64,000 nucleotides of DNA, taken from NCBI RefSeq assembly GCF_003945345.1, contig NZ_AP019308.1, positions 5,101,501 through 5,165,500 on the forward strand. Reading direction: 5' to 3'. The position numbers were made by a program, and so were the translations under genes. Under the pieces are notes generated by a model. That model had not been told where the DNA came from and searched no databases. It was given only the letters and a program-made list of their open reading frames with translations. The DNA is from Paenibacillus baekrokdamisoli. Its GTDB lineage: Bacteria > Bacillota > Bacilli > Paenibacillales > Paenibacillaceae. Shown here piece by piece: positions 9,160 to 17,291 of this stretch (position 1 is its first letter; each line of letters opens with the position of its first letter).

Positions 9160-9756
9160 TTAAGACTTCACATCAGTTGGCCGCTCTCCCCGCTTCAGCT
9201 CCCCAATTGTATAGCCGAAATCCATTTGAAGATGAGGATAGTCCTTGAAATTCTTCCAATCTCCGCCCCAAGTAAATCCAAGGCGCTTGGCAATTGCAAC
9301 GACCTCCATCCAATCCGATTTCCCGTTATGATTCCCATCATATTTCAGATCCCAAACGACTTTTCCCTTTAGGGTACGAAGCGCAAAATCGATGGCTAAG
9401 CCGTAGTTATGATAAGAGTCTCCACCTTGGACGGTTGTCACGATCTGCCCCTTATCACTTCTTCCTTGCCGATATAAGGCATCCTGCTCCACCGTGCTGC
9501 GAAATCCATCTGTAATTAGGATGGTTATGCCGATCTTCTTCGTCTCTTGGATCAGAGTCATCTGCTTAGCGGCTACGATTGGATGTAACCCCGTTACAGG
9601 AGGGACATCGTGGTTCTTTATATGGGGCCAAATACGATTGAGTAAGGGGTTGTTTATAAGAAGTATGAACCCCACTGTTATGATAAGAGCAGCGACTAGC
9701 AGTCTTCTTCGTTTCGTTCTTTTGTTCCCACTCTGGACAGGGACGATAACATGCAT
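9160..9756 (-). CDS. M15-type D,D/L,D-peptidase (VanY/CwlK-like), membrane anchored
   Basis: Peptidoglycan peptidase of 198 residues. A basic N-terminus is followed by a membrane segment (about 18-36) and the M15 domain: LHPIVAAKQMTLI, ITDGFRSTVEQDALYRQGR, the zinc-ligand pair in HNYGLAIDF (His and Asp) and the last His in DYPHLQMDFG. This matches CwlK/YcdD, which cuts stem peptides in the cell wall outside the membrane. GGAGG lies 13 bases before the ATG, slightly long. Likely monocistronic. Confidence 0.88.
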   Translation of the reverse strand: MHVIVPVQSGNKRTKRRRLLVAALIITVGFILLINNPLLNRIWPHIKNHDVPPVTGLHPIVAAKQMTLIQETKKIGITILITDGFRSTVEQDALYRQGRSDKGQIVTTVQGGDSYHNYGLAIDFALRTLKGKVVWDLKYDGNHNGKSDWMEVVAIAKRLGFTWGGDWKNFKDYPHLQMDFGYTIGELKRGERPTDVKS

Positions 9757-9874
9757 ATTAGTTTTAAGTCCTCCAATGGTTAGAGTTACTCTATCAGTAT
9801 AGCTTTTTTCTGCTGAATCAAAACATAGAGTGCTTCTTCATATAGAAGAACGACGGATTGATATGGTTTTAACG

Positions 9875-9913
9875 AAAAACCCCGCTCCACATTTTGTAGT
9901 GAAGTCGGGGTTT
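9875..9913 (-). terminator. Rho-independent terminator after the DUF6157 gene
   Basis: AACCCCG (9878-9884) and CGGGGTT (9906-9912) form the stem; the minus-strand product ends in five U. Confidence 0.85.
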
Positions 9914-9944
9914 CCAAACGGAAATATTCGATGTTTAAAGCATG

Positions 9945-10370
9945 CTACTTCTTGCTGTTCCTCATTGCCGCCAATACTTTCACATTTCCTTTGTCACCAT
10001 CAATGAAATGCTGGTAATCCGCAGATTCTACCGGTACCAGCGCCAGCTTGCCCTCTGCGTTAAAATGAATGCCCCATCCATATTTCTTAGGGAGCATAGA
10101 AGCTCTGAGACAGGCCATCGGCTTCTGGAAGAATTCGTCCCGCACCTGCGTCCCTTTTGCAGCCAGTTCCTCTTCGGGAATTCCCTTATGCCGAACATGC
10201 ACTTCAAACAGAACATCCTCTTGGGTATACGTATAAGGATGCTTGGATACTAATTCAAACTCTATACTCGGCTTCGTTCTCCCACTCTTCTTGTCCGGCG
10301 GCACGATCCCTCTATCTACTGGACAATCTGTTGAAACTGTAATGAAGGTATCGTAATAATTCCAGTTCAT
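9945..10370 (-). CDS. DUF6157 family protein
   Basis: Soluble 141-residue protein of unknown function. The sequence has the hallmarks of the DUF6157 group: YYDTFITVSTDCPVDRGIVP at the start, SKHPYTYTQEDVLFEVHVRH in the centre and KPMACLRASMLPKKYGWGIH near the end. No signal peptide or membrane segment. AGGAGGGA five bases before the ATG is a strong RBS, and the gene has its own terminator. No clue to its role in the neighbours. Confidence 0.78.
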   Translation of the reverse strand: MNWNYYDTFITVSTDCPVDRGIVPPDKKSGRTKPSIEFELVSKHPYTYTQEDVLFEVHVRHKGIPEEELAAKGTQVRDEFFQKPMACLRASMLPKKYGWGIHFNAEGKLALVPVESADYQHFIDGDKGNVKVLAAMRNSKK

Positions 10371-10524
10371 ACTTATCCCTCCTATGTAGGTTCATATATG
10401 AATAGTTTACCCTGTTTTCCTGACAGTAACGATCCGAACAAATAGTACCCAAAGAGCCAGAGAAAGCTTTCTTCATCCTTTTGCAAAATACTTCTCCGTT
10501 GGAATCACAAACTTCCATGGTCCT

Positions 10525-11856
10525 CTAAGAACCACTCTTCACAGATTCCTTCATCTGCCCGCGGAGTGCGAGTGGTGGAATAATAGCAGCTGCACTGAGA
10601 ATAAATCCGAATAAGAAGAGGTTACCCATACCAACAAAGAAGTTATCTGCCTTCGTAATGAACGCCCCCATAAGGGTGACGCCGACAGCGGTTCCGATGT
10701 TGCGAGCAAACATCTGCAAGGATGTAGAAATCCCCTTCTGATGCGGCTCCACAAGCTGCTGTGAGCCAATAATCGACACGGTAGAGAGCAATCCATACGC
10801 CAACCCGAACACGGTCATAACTAGAAAAATGTAACTGAGCGGCGTACTTTGTTTCAATATGAGCATTAATACCGCAGTAAAGACGAGAATGGAATTAGCT
10901 ATGATAAGCAATCGCTTGTAACCATAACGGAGCACCCATTTGCCAGCTGGGACCGACAGAGCCATCCAGCCAGCAGCCACAAACAACAGGGCAACCCCGC
11001 TGATTAGCAGGGAATAGCCTTGGTTCTGCACGAACAGCGGTATGAAGCTGGAAGCGCCGAATAAAGCCGCATAAGAAAGGAATGACCCGGCCAGCATCCA
11101 TGCAATCGGCCGATTACGCAGCAAGGACAGCGGCACGATTGGTGATGGATGCGACTTCTCATAGAAAAAGAAAGCAACAATAAGCGCCGCTCCGCCCACT
11201 GCGTATAGGATGATGTAGTGACTCACGATCGTCGTAGCTAGCAGTAGAGATACCCCGCCGGCAAAAAGCAGAGCGCCCAGAATGTCGATCGATGATTTTT
11301 TGGGCTGATAGACTTCCTTGTACGGAAGCAAGGCTAGGAATGAAATGAGGCAGATCGGAATATTCACGAAGAAAATCCAATGCCAATTCAAATATTCCAC
11401 GAAAAAGGTGCCCAGCAGTGGAGCAAGTACCGCGGAGAGTCCCCACATTGCCGTGAAGAACGCTTGAATTTTGCCACGCTGCTCGACCGGGAACAAGTCA
11501 CCCGCGAGAATGGCGGGGAAAGGTAGCATGATCCCCGCTCCGATTCCTTGAATGGCGCGATAAATAACAAGCTGCACCATCGTGTGGGAGAACCCGCAAA
11601 GCAAGGACCCACCCATGAAAAGCAGGATCCCAATCCCAAAAATGGTTTTACGGCCAAAAAGATCTGACATTCGCCCAGCTAGCGGTGACAGCACGGTAGA
11701 AGCTATCATGTAAGCTGTAAATACCCATGCATACAGCTCCCGCCCACCCAAATCCTTTACAATAATCGGCATTGTCGTATTGATAATCGTGGAATCCATA
11801 GAGGCAACAAGCATGGCAAGCACGATGCTTATCATAACGACTAATCGGTTGTTCAT
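10525..11856 (-). CDS. DHA2-type (14 TM) drug/H+ antiporter, EmrB/QacA family
   Basis: MFS exporter of about 443 residues with the DHA2 signature: motif D1-like AMLVASMDSTIINTTMP in helix 1, motif A GRMSDLFGRKTIF, and motif C in the region GLSAVLAPLLGTFF. Hydrophobicity supports 13-14 helices. Expected to expel drugs or metabolites with proton uptake. The start at 11856 is chosen because GGAGG lies 8 bases before it; the longer frame to 11883 adds nine residues without an RBS. It lies 30 bases after a methyltransferase gene in the same direction, so a modify-and-export pair is possible (inferred). Confidence 0.9.
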   Translation of the reverse strand: MNNRLVVMISIVLAMLVASMDSTIINTTMPIIVKDLGGRELYAWVFTAYMIASTVLSPLAGRMSDLFGRKTIFGIGILLFMGGSLLCGFSHTMVQLVIYRAIQGIGAGIMLPFPAILAGDLFPVEQRGKIQAFFTAMWGLSAVLAPLLGTFFVEYLNWHWIFFVNIPICLISFLALLPYKEVYQPKKSSIDILGALLFAGGVSLLLATTIVSHYIILYAVGGAALIVAFFFYEKSHPSPIVPLSLLRNRPIAWMLAGSFLSYAALFGASSFIPLFVQNQGYSLLISGVALLFVAAGWMALSVPAGKWVLRYGYKRLLIIANSILVFTAVLMLILKQSTPLSYIFLVMTVFGLAYGLLSTVSIIGSQQLVEPHQKGISTSLQMFARNIGTAVGVTLMGAFITKADNFFVGMGNLFLFGFILSAAAIIPPLALRGQMKESVKSGS

Positions 11857-11886
11857 CGCTTTAATCCTCCGTCCGAGTAGCAATTC

Positions 11887-12642
11887 TTACGTTCTTTTTC
11901 TCGCTGTGATAATAAACCGCGCTGCATTCGTCCGAATGCCCTTCTCACTCTTATTCGCTTCAATAAACGACTGGAGTTTAATAAAGTCCGCTGCATCTAT
12001 CCCAAAGTCAGGAATAATCGGTGTGTGCTTCAGCAGGAAGATTAAATCTTCGGCTGTTTGATAATATTCCGTCGTATTGTAATTTCTAACCCGTACATCG
12101 GTGAAGCCAGCAGTCGTTAATTCACGAACATACTGATCACGAAGTGTTCCATCTGACTTTCCATCATGTTGTCCTCTGCTAAATGACTGGGTGATGTTCA
12201 ACTTGTCGCCTTCGCTTACCTGCTGCGTTAGGAATATACCGCCTGGTGATAATACCCTAGCGATCTCCTCCACGTTAAAGGGCGAATGACGACAGGTAAC
12301 GATCTGGAAGAACGCCTTGGGAAAAGCAAGCTGCTCCGCATTCATTTGCATAAAACGAACATTAGAAGCCTGCAATCTCTCCAAATTACGTTGAGCCGTC
12401 GCAATCATTCCATCGGACTGATCGATTCCGACTACAAGCAAAGCAGCATCATGGAGCCCCAGTATAGCTTCACCGCCGCCTGTCCCAATATCAAGCAATA
12501 GGTTGAATCTGCTGCATACCTTTCGTACCTCTTTATAGAGGTCTGCCGCCTCACCCAGAACCCGACATTTCACCTTGCTGAAATCCCAGCCATTCCGCTC
12601 CCCAACTCTATTGTAAAAATCCTTATATTCCATTTCATTCAT
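11887..12642 (-). CDS. Class I SAM-dependent methyltransferase
   Basis: Methyltransferase of about 251 residues. Motif I is LLLDIGTGGGEAI, the acidic SAM ribose contact is in VVGIDQSDGMI, and post-I reads NVRFMQMNAEQLAFP; EIARVLSPGGIFL follows. The N-terminal YKDFYNRVGERNGWDFS resembles small-molecule methyltransferases next to efflux pumps, but the substrate cannot be read. The ATG at 12642 has GGTGG nine bases before; the upstream in-frame codons lack an RBS. First gene of a two-gene unit with the DHA2 exporter. Confidence 0.85.
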   Translation of the reverse strand: MNEMEYKDFYNRVGERNGWDFSKVKCRVLGEAADLYKEVRKVCSRFNLLLDIGTGGGEAILGLHDAALLVVGIDQSDGMIATAQRNLERLQASNVRFMQMNAEQLAFPKAFFQIVTCRHSPFNVEEIARVLSPGGIFLTQQVSEGDKLNITQSFSRGQHDGKSDGTLRDQYVRELTTAGFTDVRVRNYNTTEYYQTAEDLIFLLKHTPIIPDFGIDAADFIKLQSFIEANKSEKGIRTNAARFIITARKRT

Positions 12643-12971
12643 GGTAAAAATCCACCTTCCCATTCTTATTCGATGCTTCATTGTCTGCTGATCACGGGAC
12701 AGACTTCTCCCGTAATAGCTGGTACGCGTTTTACCCAGCCCGACAATTAGCTACTTCGAACGAAATGGAACAGCATCCCTTCACCCCACTTGTAAAGAAT
12801 ACCCTTTATTGTATACGAGGATTATATCTTTGAATAGCAGACCAAACCAATTGTATGTATCACGGATAGCGAACCCGTCTCATTTTGGGGAATAAAGCCA
12901 CAAAGGCTGGGATGCCTCCTCTTCAGGAAGATTCCCAGCCTTTGTAGATGATTTTGGTCAGTGACTCTCTA
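12643..12971 (-). other. Intergenic region between gdhA and the methyltransferase
   Basis: Holds the leader of the methyltransferase gene and the gdhA terminator hairpin. I see no coding frame, RNA or repeat beyond these. Confidence 0.5.
12898..12947 (-). terminator. Long hairpin downstream of gdhA
   Basis: ACAAAGGCTGGGA (12900-12912) pairs perfectly with TCCCAGCCTTTGT (12933-12945), a 13-bp stem. The U-run is weak on both strands, but the position just after gdhA supports termination. Confidence 0.7.
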
Positions 12972-14348
12972 TTACACGATACCTTGCGCCAACATTGCTT
13001 CTGCGACCCGAAGGAACCCCGCAATGTTCGCACCCGCTACTAAATTGCCTTCAGCACCGTATTCCCTTGCTGCATGAACGCTATGATCATATATATTTTG
13101 CATGATGACATGAAGCTTAGCATCCACTTCTTCAAAGCTCCAAGATAGTCTCATGTTGTTTTGAGCCATCTCTAGCGCCGATACAGCCACGCCACCAGCA
13201 TTAGCTGCTTTGGCTGGCCCAAACAATACTTCATTGTTCAGGAAGACTTCTATCGCTTCTAAAGTCGAAGGCATGTTTGCGCCTTCGCTTATTGCTTTAA
13301 CGCCATTGGCAACCAAAAGCTTGGCCGCATCCTCATCAATCTCGTTCTGCGTTGCACATGGCAGTGCGATATCGCAAGGAATGCTCCAAATACCTGTGCA
13401 ACCTTCCGTATAAGTCGCTTGTGGATGCTCGATGATGTAATCGCTGATGCGTTTGCGCTCAACTTCTTTTAGACGTTTAACGGTATTGAGGTTGATACCG
13501 CTTGGATCATAAATATAACCGTTCGAGTCGCTGCATGCGACAACTTTCGCACCGAATTGTTGAGCCTTCTCAATCGCATAAATCGACACGTTGCCTGAAC
13601 CAGACACCACAACGGTTGCGTTATTAAAGTTCGTGCCCTTCGATTTGAGCATCTCATTCGCAAAATACACGCAGCCGTAGCCAGTCGCTTCTTTCCTTGC
13701 GAGACTGCCTCCATAAACAATGCCTTTACCAGTCAATACGCCTGCTTCGAAGCCGCCTTGAAGGCGTTTGTACTGTCCGAACATATAACCGATTTCCCTA
13801 GCACCTACACCGATATCACCAGCTGGAACATCGGTATCAGGACCGATATATTTGGATAGCTCCGTCATGAAGCTTTGGGTAAAACGCATAATTTCGTTAT
13901 CGGATTTGCCTTTTGGATTGAAATCGGATCCGCCTTTGCCGCCACCGATCGGTTGGCCAGTCAAAGCATTTTTGAAAATTTGTTCAAAGCCGAGGAATTT
14001 GATAATACTTGCATTAACGGAGGGGTGGAAGCGCAGACCGCCCTTGTATGGACCCAGTGCGCTGTTGAATTGTACGCGGAAACCACGGTTCACTTGAATT
14101 TTGCCACTGTCATCAACCCAAGGTATACGGAAAGTGACCATACGTTCTGGTTCTACAAGCCGCTCCAGGATACCATGCTTAATGTATTGTGGATGCTTTG
14201 CAAAAACAGGGACAAGAGAATCTAAAATCTCTTTGATGGCCTGGTGGAATTCCTTTTCATGCGGATTTCGTTTAATAACCGTCTCGTGGACGGATTGGAC
14301 ATATTCTTTAGCAAGGCTGTACTGCTGCTCTGAAATAGCTGTTAACAT
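12972..14348 (-). CDS. gdhA: NADP-type glutamate dehydrogenase
   Basis: Hexameric-type glutamate dehydrogenase, 458 residues, which makes glutamate from 2-oxoglutarate, ammonium and NADPH. The substrate-binding lysines sit in GPYKGGLRFHPSV and PIGGGKGGSDFNPKGK, the catalytic Asp in DVPAGDIGVG, and the dinucleotide fold in VVVSGSGNVSIYA. Length and the N-terminal helix fit the small anabolic class (E. coli GdhA type) rather than Bacillus RocG. GAGGAG lies about 12 bases before the ATG. It is downstream of ddh on the same strand but separated by a large hairpin, so probably a separate unit. Confidence 0.96.
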   Translation of the reverse strand: MLTAISEQQYSLAKEYVQSVHETVIKRNPHEKEFHQAIKEILDSLVPVFAKHPQYIKHGILERLVEPERMVTFRIPWVDDSGKIQVNRGFRVQFNSALGPYKGGLRFHPSVNASIIKFLGFEQIFKNALTGQPIGGGKGGSDFNPKGKSDNEIMRFTQSFMTELSKYIGPDTDVPAGDIGVGAREIGYMFGQYKRLQGGFEAGVLTGKGIVYGGSLARKEATGYGCVYFANEMLKSKGTNFNNATVVVSGSGNVSIYAIEKAQQFGAKVVACSDSNGYIYDPSGINLNTVKRLKEVERKRISDYIIEHPQATYTEGCTGIWSIPCDIALPCATQNEIDEDAAKLLVANGVKAISEGANMPSTLEAIEVFLNNEVLFGPAKAANAGGVAVSALEMAQNNMRLSWSFEEVDAKLHVIMQNIYDHSVHAAREYGAEGNLVAGANIAGFLRVAEAMLAQGIV

Positions 14349-14475
14349 TTAAGCATAACACTCCTCTTTGTTTTATGAACTTGTAGTTTTGGTATAATAG
14401 CTTGCACTTTGTGTATATAAATACTAAACAATGTATGATTAATACGCAAATAAAAAATATTTGAGCGGGTAATTA

Positions 14476-14551
14476 ATAAAACCGATCACCCAAGGATGAA
14501 CGGCAAAAACCTGGTTATACAGGTTTGGCGTTCCTCCAAGGGTGATCGGTT
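14476..14551 (-). terminator. Large structured hairpin between ddh and gdhA
   Basis: Outer arms AACCGATCACCC (14480-14491) and GGGTGATCGGTT (14540-14551) pair over 12 bp; inside, AACCTG and CAGGTT plus GAACG/CGTTC extend the stem. On the minus strand it ends with four U. Position fits the ddh terminator; its size is unusual. Confidence 0.7.
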
Positions 14552-14594
14552 GAAGACGAGCTATTTCGGCTAAACTAGCAATATAAACAACTAT

Positions 14595-15575
14595 CTACAG
14601 CAATTCGCGGCGAAGCTCTTCCGCGGATTTAGGAGAAAGATGACCAAGTGGAATATCGAATACGGTTTTCGCTCCGCTCTGGCCTTCCTTGCTTAAGCGG
14701 TATGCCGCTCTTGCATAAGCTACCAGTACACTTGCTGTAAATTCAGGATTGCTCTCCAGCTTCAATCCGAATTCAACGATTTGCTTCGTTCCTGCGCCTG
14801 TAACACCGCTCCGGATAACAAATCCGCCATGCGGCATACCTTCATGCTCAGCCTTTAGTTCTTCTTCTGAGATGAAATTCACCTTCGTATCATAGTCGGC
14901 AAAATAGTTCGGCATAGTCACGATTGTTTCACGAATTTGCTCTTGATCTGCGCCTTCTTCAGCTACGATAAAGCATTCACGCAAATGTTTCTCACGCGTA
15001 GACAATTCTGGCGTTTCACCCGAGCGAATACGGTCGATGACCGCTTGAACAGGAACTGTATATTGAACGCCTGCTTTTACACCAGGAACACGGCGAATCG
15101 CATCGGAATGGCCTTGGCTGACGCCTTTGCCCCAGAACGTATAATCCTTACCTTCAGGAAGGATCGCTTCCGCAAGCAGACGGTTAAGGGAGAACAAACC
15201 CGGGTCCCAGCCCGTTGAGATTACGCTGAGCGTACCTGCTTGTTTAGCAGCAGCATTAACCTTATCATAGAACTCTGGAATCTTAGCATGCGTATCAAAA
15301 CTATCCACTGTGTTGAACATGCTTGCAATAGCAGGCGTTTGTTCAGGAAGATCAGTAGCCGAACCTCCGCATAGAATCATGACATCAATGCTGCCCTTAT
15401 GCTGTTCCGCTGTGGAAATATGCTCGAAACGAACGCCCTCTTGTCCAGCTTCTAGCTGTCCTGGCTCTCTTCTAGTAAATACAGCTACCAATTCCAAATC
15501 TGCGTTTTGCTCAATCGCCTTGCGAACGCCTTTACCCAAATTTCCGTAACCTACGATACCTACTTTGATCGTCAT
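14595..15575 (-). CDS. ddh: meso-Diaminopimelate D-dehydrogenase
   Basis: NADP-dependent enzyme of 326 residues that makes meso-diaminopimelate directly from tetrahydrodipicolinate and ammonium, a short route to lysine and peptidoglycan. The Rossmann start reads VGIVGYGNLGKGV, NADP-type VFTRREP follows, and the family motifs VISTGWDPGLFSLNR, YTFWGKGVSQGHSDAIRR and MPHGGFVIRSG are all present. Length is normal for Ddh. Monocistronic, with a large terminator hairpin. Like the adjacent gdhA it consumes ammonium and NADPH. Confidence 0.96.
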   Translation of the reverse strand: MTIKVGIVGYGNLGKGVRKAIEQNADLELVAVFTRREPGQLEAGQEGVRFEHISTAEQHKGSIDVMILCGGSATDLPEQTPAIASMFNTVDSFDTHAKIPEFYDKVNAAAKQAGTLSVISTGWDPGLFSLNRLLAEAILPEGKDYTFWGKGVSQGHSDAIRRVPGVKAGVQYTVPVQAVIDRIRSGETPELSTREKHLRECFIVAEEGADQEQIRETIVTMPNYFADYDTKVNFISEEELKAEHEGMPHGGFVIRSGVTGAGTKQIVEFGLKLESNPEFTASVLVAYARAAYRLSKEGQSGAKTVFDIPLGHLSPKSAEELRRELL

Positions 15576-15919
15576 TGTGAGTCACTCCTAAACGTTTATA
15601 GTGAAACTTCTTGCGTATTTTCATACGGATGAACAATAGCTTTAAAACCGCAATCCCGAGAGACCTAAATAAAAGTATATCGATATAACATGAAATGTAA
15701 ACTATAAATCTAATAAGTTGTCGATATTACTTGAAAAACAGCAAAAAGAGGAGAAAATAGAAGTTGTTTTTGAATCATTGGAATTGCTAAATCCACTCAC
15801 AACTTTTACTCTCTAGCGGCTAATAGTTTCCGTTTCACCAAAAATTCGTTAAAATAAGAGTACTGTCTGCAAAAGGACGTCCAAAAAACTGTAATTGAAC
15901 GAAGAAAGGAATGATCGAG
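15576..15919. other. Divergent intergenic region of ddh and fabV
   Basis: AT-rich, no coding frame. It contains a perfect 12-bp palindrome TATATCGATATA (15676-15687) and a second TCGATAT at 15720-15726, spaced about 40 bases, that could bind a regulator. TAAAAT at 15850-15855 is a possible -10 for fabV with a poor -35. Confidence 0.4.
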
Positions 15920-17122
15920 ATGATTATTAAACCTAGAACACGTGGTTTTATCTGTACGACTGCCCACCCTGAAGGATGTGCTGTCCAGGTTCAAGAGCAA
16001 GTAGAATACGTACAAGCACAGCCCGCTATTAAAGGCCCTAGCAATGTACTTGTCATTGGAGCATCCGCCGGATACGGACTAGCTTCACGCATCGTGGCGG
16101 CTTTTGGAGCAGGCGCTAATACAGTTGGTATTTACCGACAGGGCGAGCGCGGAGGAGGCAGACCCGCTTCAGCTGGCTGGTACAACTCGGCCGCATTTGA
16201 AATAGCCGCACAGAAAGCTGGGCTTACGTCCTACAGCCTTACCGGTGATGCCTTTACGGATGAGACCAAAGCACGCACAGTTGAGCTCATTCGCCGCGAG
16301 CTGGGACAGGTTGATTTGGTTGTCTACAGTGTAGCTTCCGCTCGCCGTACGAATCCTCAAACAGGTGTAGTCTCTAATTCGGTCCTTAAACCAATTGGTC
16401 AATCCTATACGAACAAAACCGTAAACTTCCATACTGGCGAAGTGAGCATGATTACCATCGATCCGGCAACAGAAGATGAGATACAGGAAACCGTCGAGGT
16501 GATGGGTGGAGATGATTGGCAGCAGTGGATGGACGCCTTGCAAAAGGGTGGCGTATTAGCCGATCATGCAACAACCGTCGCCTATTCATACATCGGCTCC
16601 AAAATTACACAAGCCATTTACCGGGAAGGAACAATCGGTCAGGCAAAGGATCATCTTGAAGCGACTGCGAAGAGCTTGAATGAGCAGCTGGGCGCTACTG
16701 GCGGCCGGGCCTATGTGACCGTAAGCAAGGCATTAGTCACTCAATCCAGCTCGGCTATTCCGGTTGTACCGCTTTACATCTCCGCCCTATACAAAGTCAT
16801 GAAAGAAAAAGGGATCCATGAAGGCTGCATTGAACAAACCTACCGTTTATTCTCCGAACGTCTATATACTTCGGGTGGGGTAGCGGTTGATGAGAAAGGC
16901 CGCATCCGAATTGACGATTGGGAGCTGCGCGAGGATGTACAGGAGGAAGTTGCGAAGCTGTGGGCCGAAGTGACAACCGAGAACATCGCACAGTTAACGG
17001 ATCTCGAAGGCTACCGCAAAGAATTCTTCCAGCTGTTCGGTTTTGAGATTGATGGTGTCGATTATGAGGCTGATGTGGATCCGAATGTCAACATTCCGAA
17101 TGTGCATAACGAAACCGAATAA
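15920..17122 (+). CDS. fabV: Trans-2-enoyl-ACP/CoA reductase FabV
   Basis: NADH-dependent enoyl reductase of about 400 residues that completes each fatty-acid elongation round; FabV enzymes are typically triclosan-tolerant. It opens with the family-typical MIIKPRTRGFICTTAHPEGC, has the dinucleotide loop GASAGYGLASR, and the FabV active site Y-x8-K as YREGTIGQAK. The ATG at 15920 gives the standard N-terminus and has AAAGGA about nine bases before it; ATG at 15911 is too near that RBS. Single gene ending at paired hairpins. Confidence 0.96.
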   Translation: MIIKPRTRGFICTTAHPEGCAVQVQEQVEYVQAQPAIKGPSNVLVIGASAGYGLASRIVAAFGAGANTVGIYRQGERGGGRPASAGWYNSAAFEIAAQKAGLTSYSLTGDAFTDETKARTVELIRRELGQVDLVVYSVASARRTNPQTGVVSNSVLKPIGQSYTNKTVNFHTGEVSMITIDPATEDEIQETVEVMGGDDWQQWMDALQKGGVLADHATTVAYSYIGSKITQAIYREGTIGQAKDHLEATAKSLNEQLGATGGRAYVTVSKALVTQSSSAIPVVPLYISALYKVMKEKGIHEGCIEQTYRLFSERLYTSGGVAVDEKGRIRIDDWELREDVQEEVAKLWAEVTTENIAQLTDLEGYRKEFFQLFGFEIDGVDYEADVDPNVNIPNVHNETE

Positions 17123-17172
17123 GAAGAAACGACTGACGCTTTCCTCTGGTAGCGGCGCAAGTTTCTTCCACA

Positions 17173-17264
17173 AAAATATCAGAAAAGGATAGACGAATTT
17201 GTATACCTTCTGATATTTTAAATAAATTAGGCCGGGTTTCCTGCTAAGCAGAGAACCCGGCCTT
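17173..17264. terminator. Tandem hairpins between fabV and the chemoreceptor gene
   Basis: First stem AAAATATCAGAA (17173-17184) with TTCTGATATTTT (17208-17219); second stem GGCCGGGTT (17230-17238) with AACCCGGCC (17254-17262) followed by TTTCT. The genes converge here, so the second works in either direction. Confidence 0.75.
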
Positions 17265-17291
17265 TCTATGTGCATGCAATAGCGATCGCTG

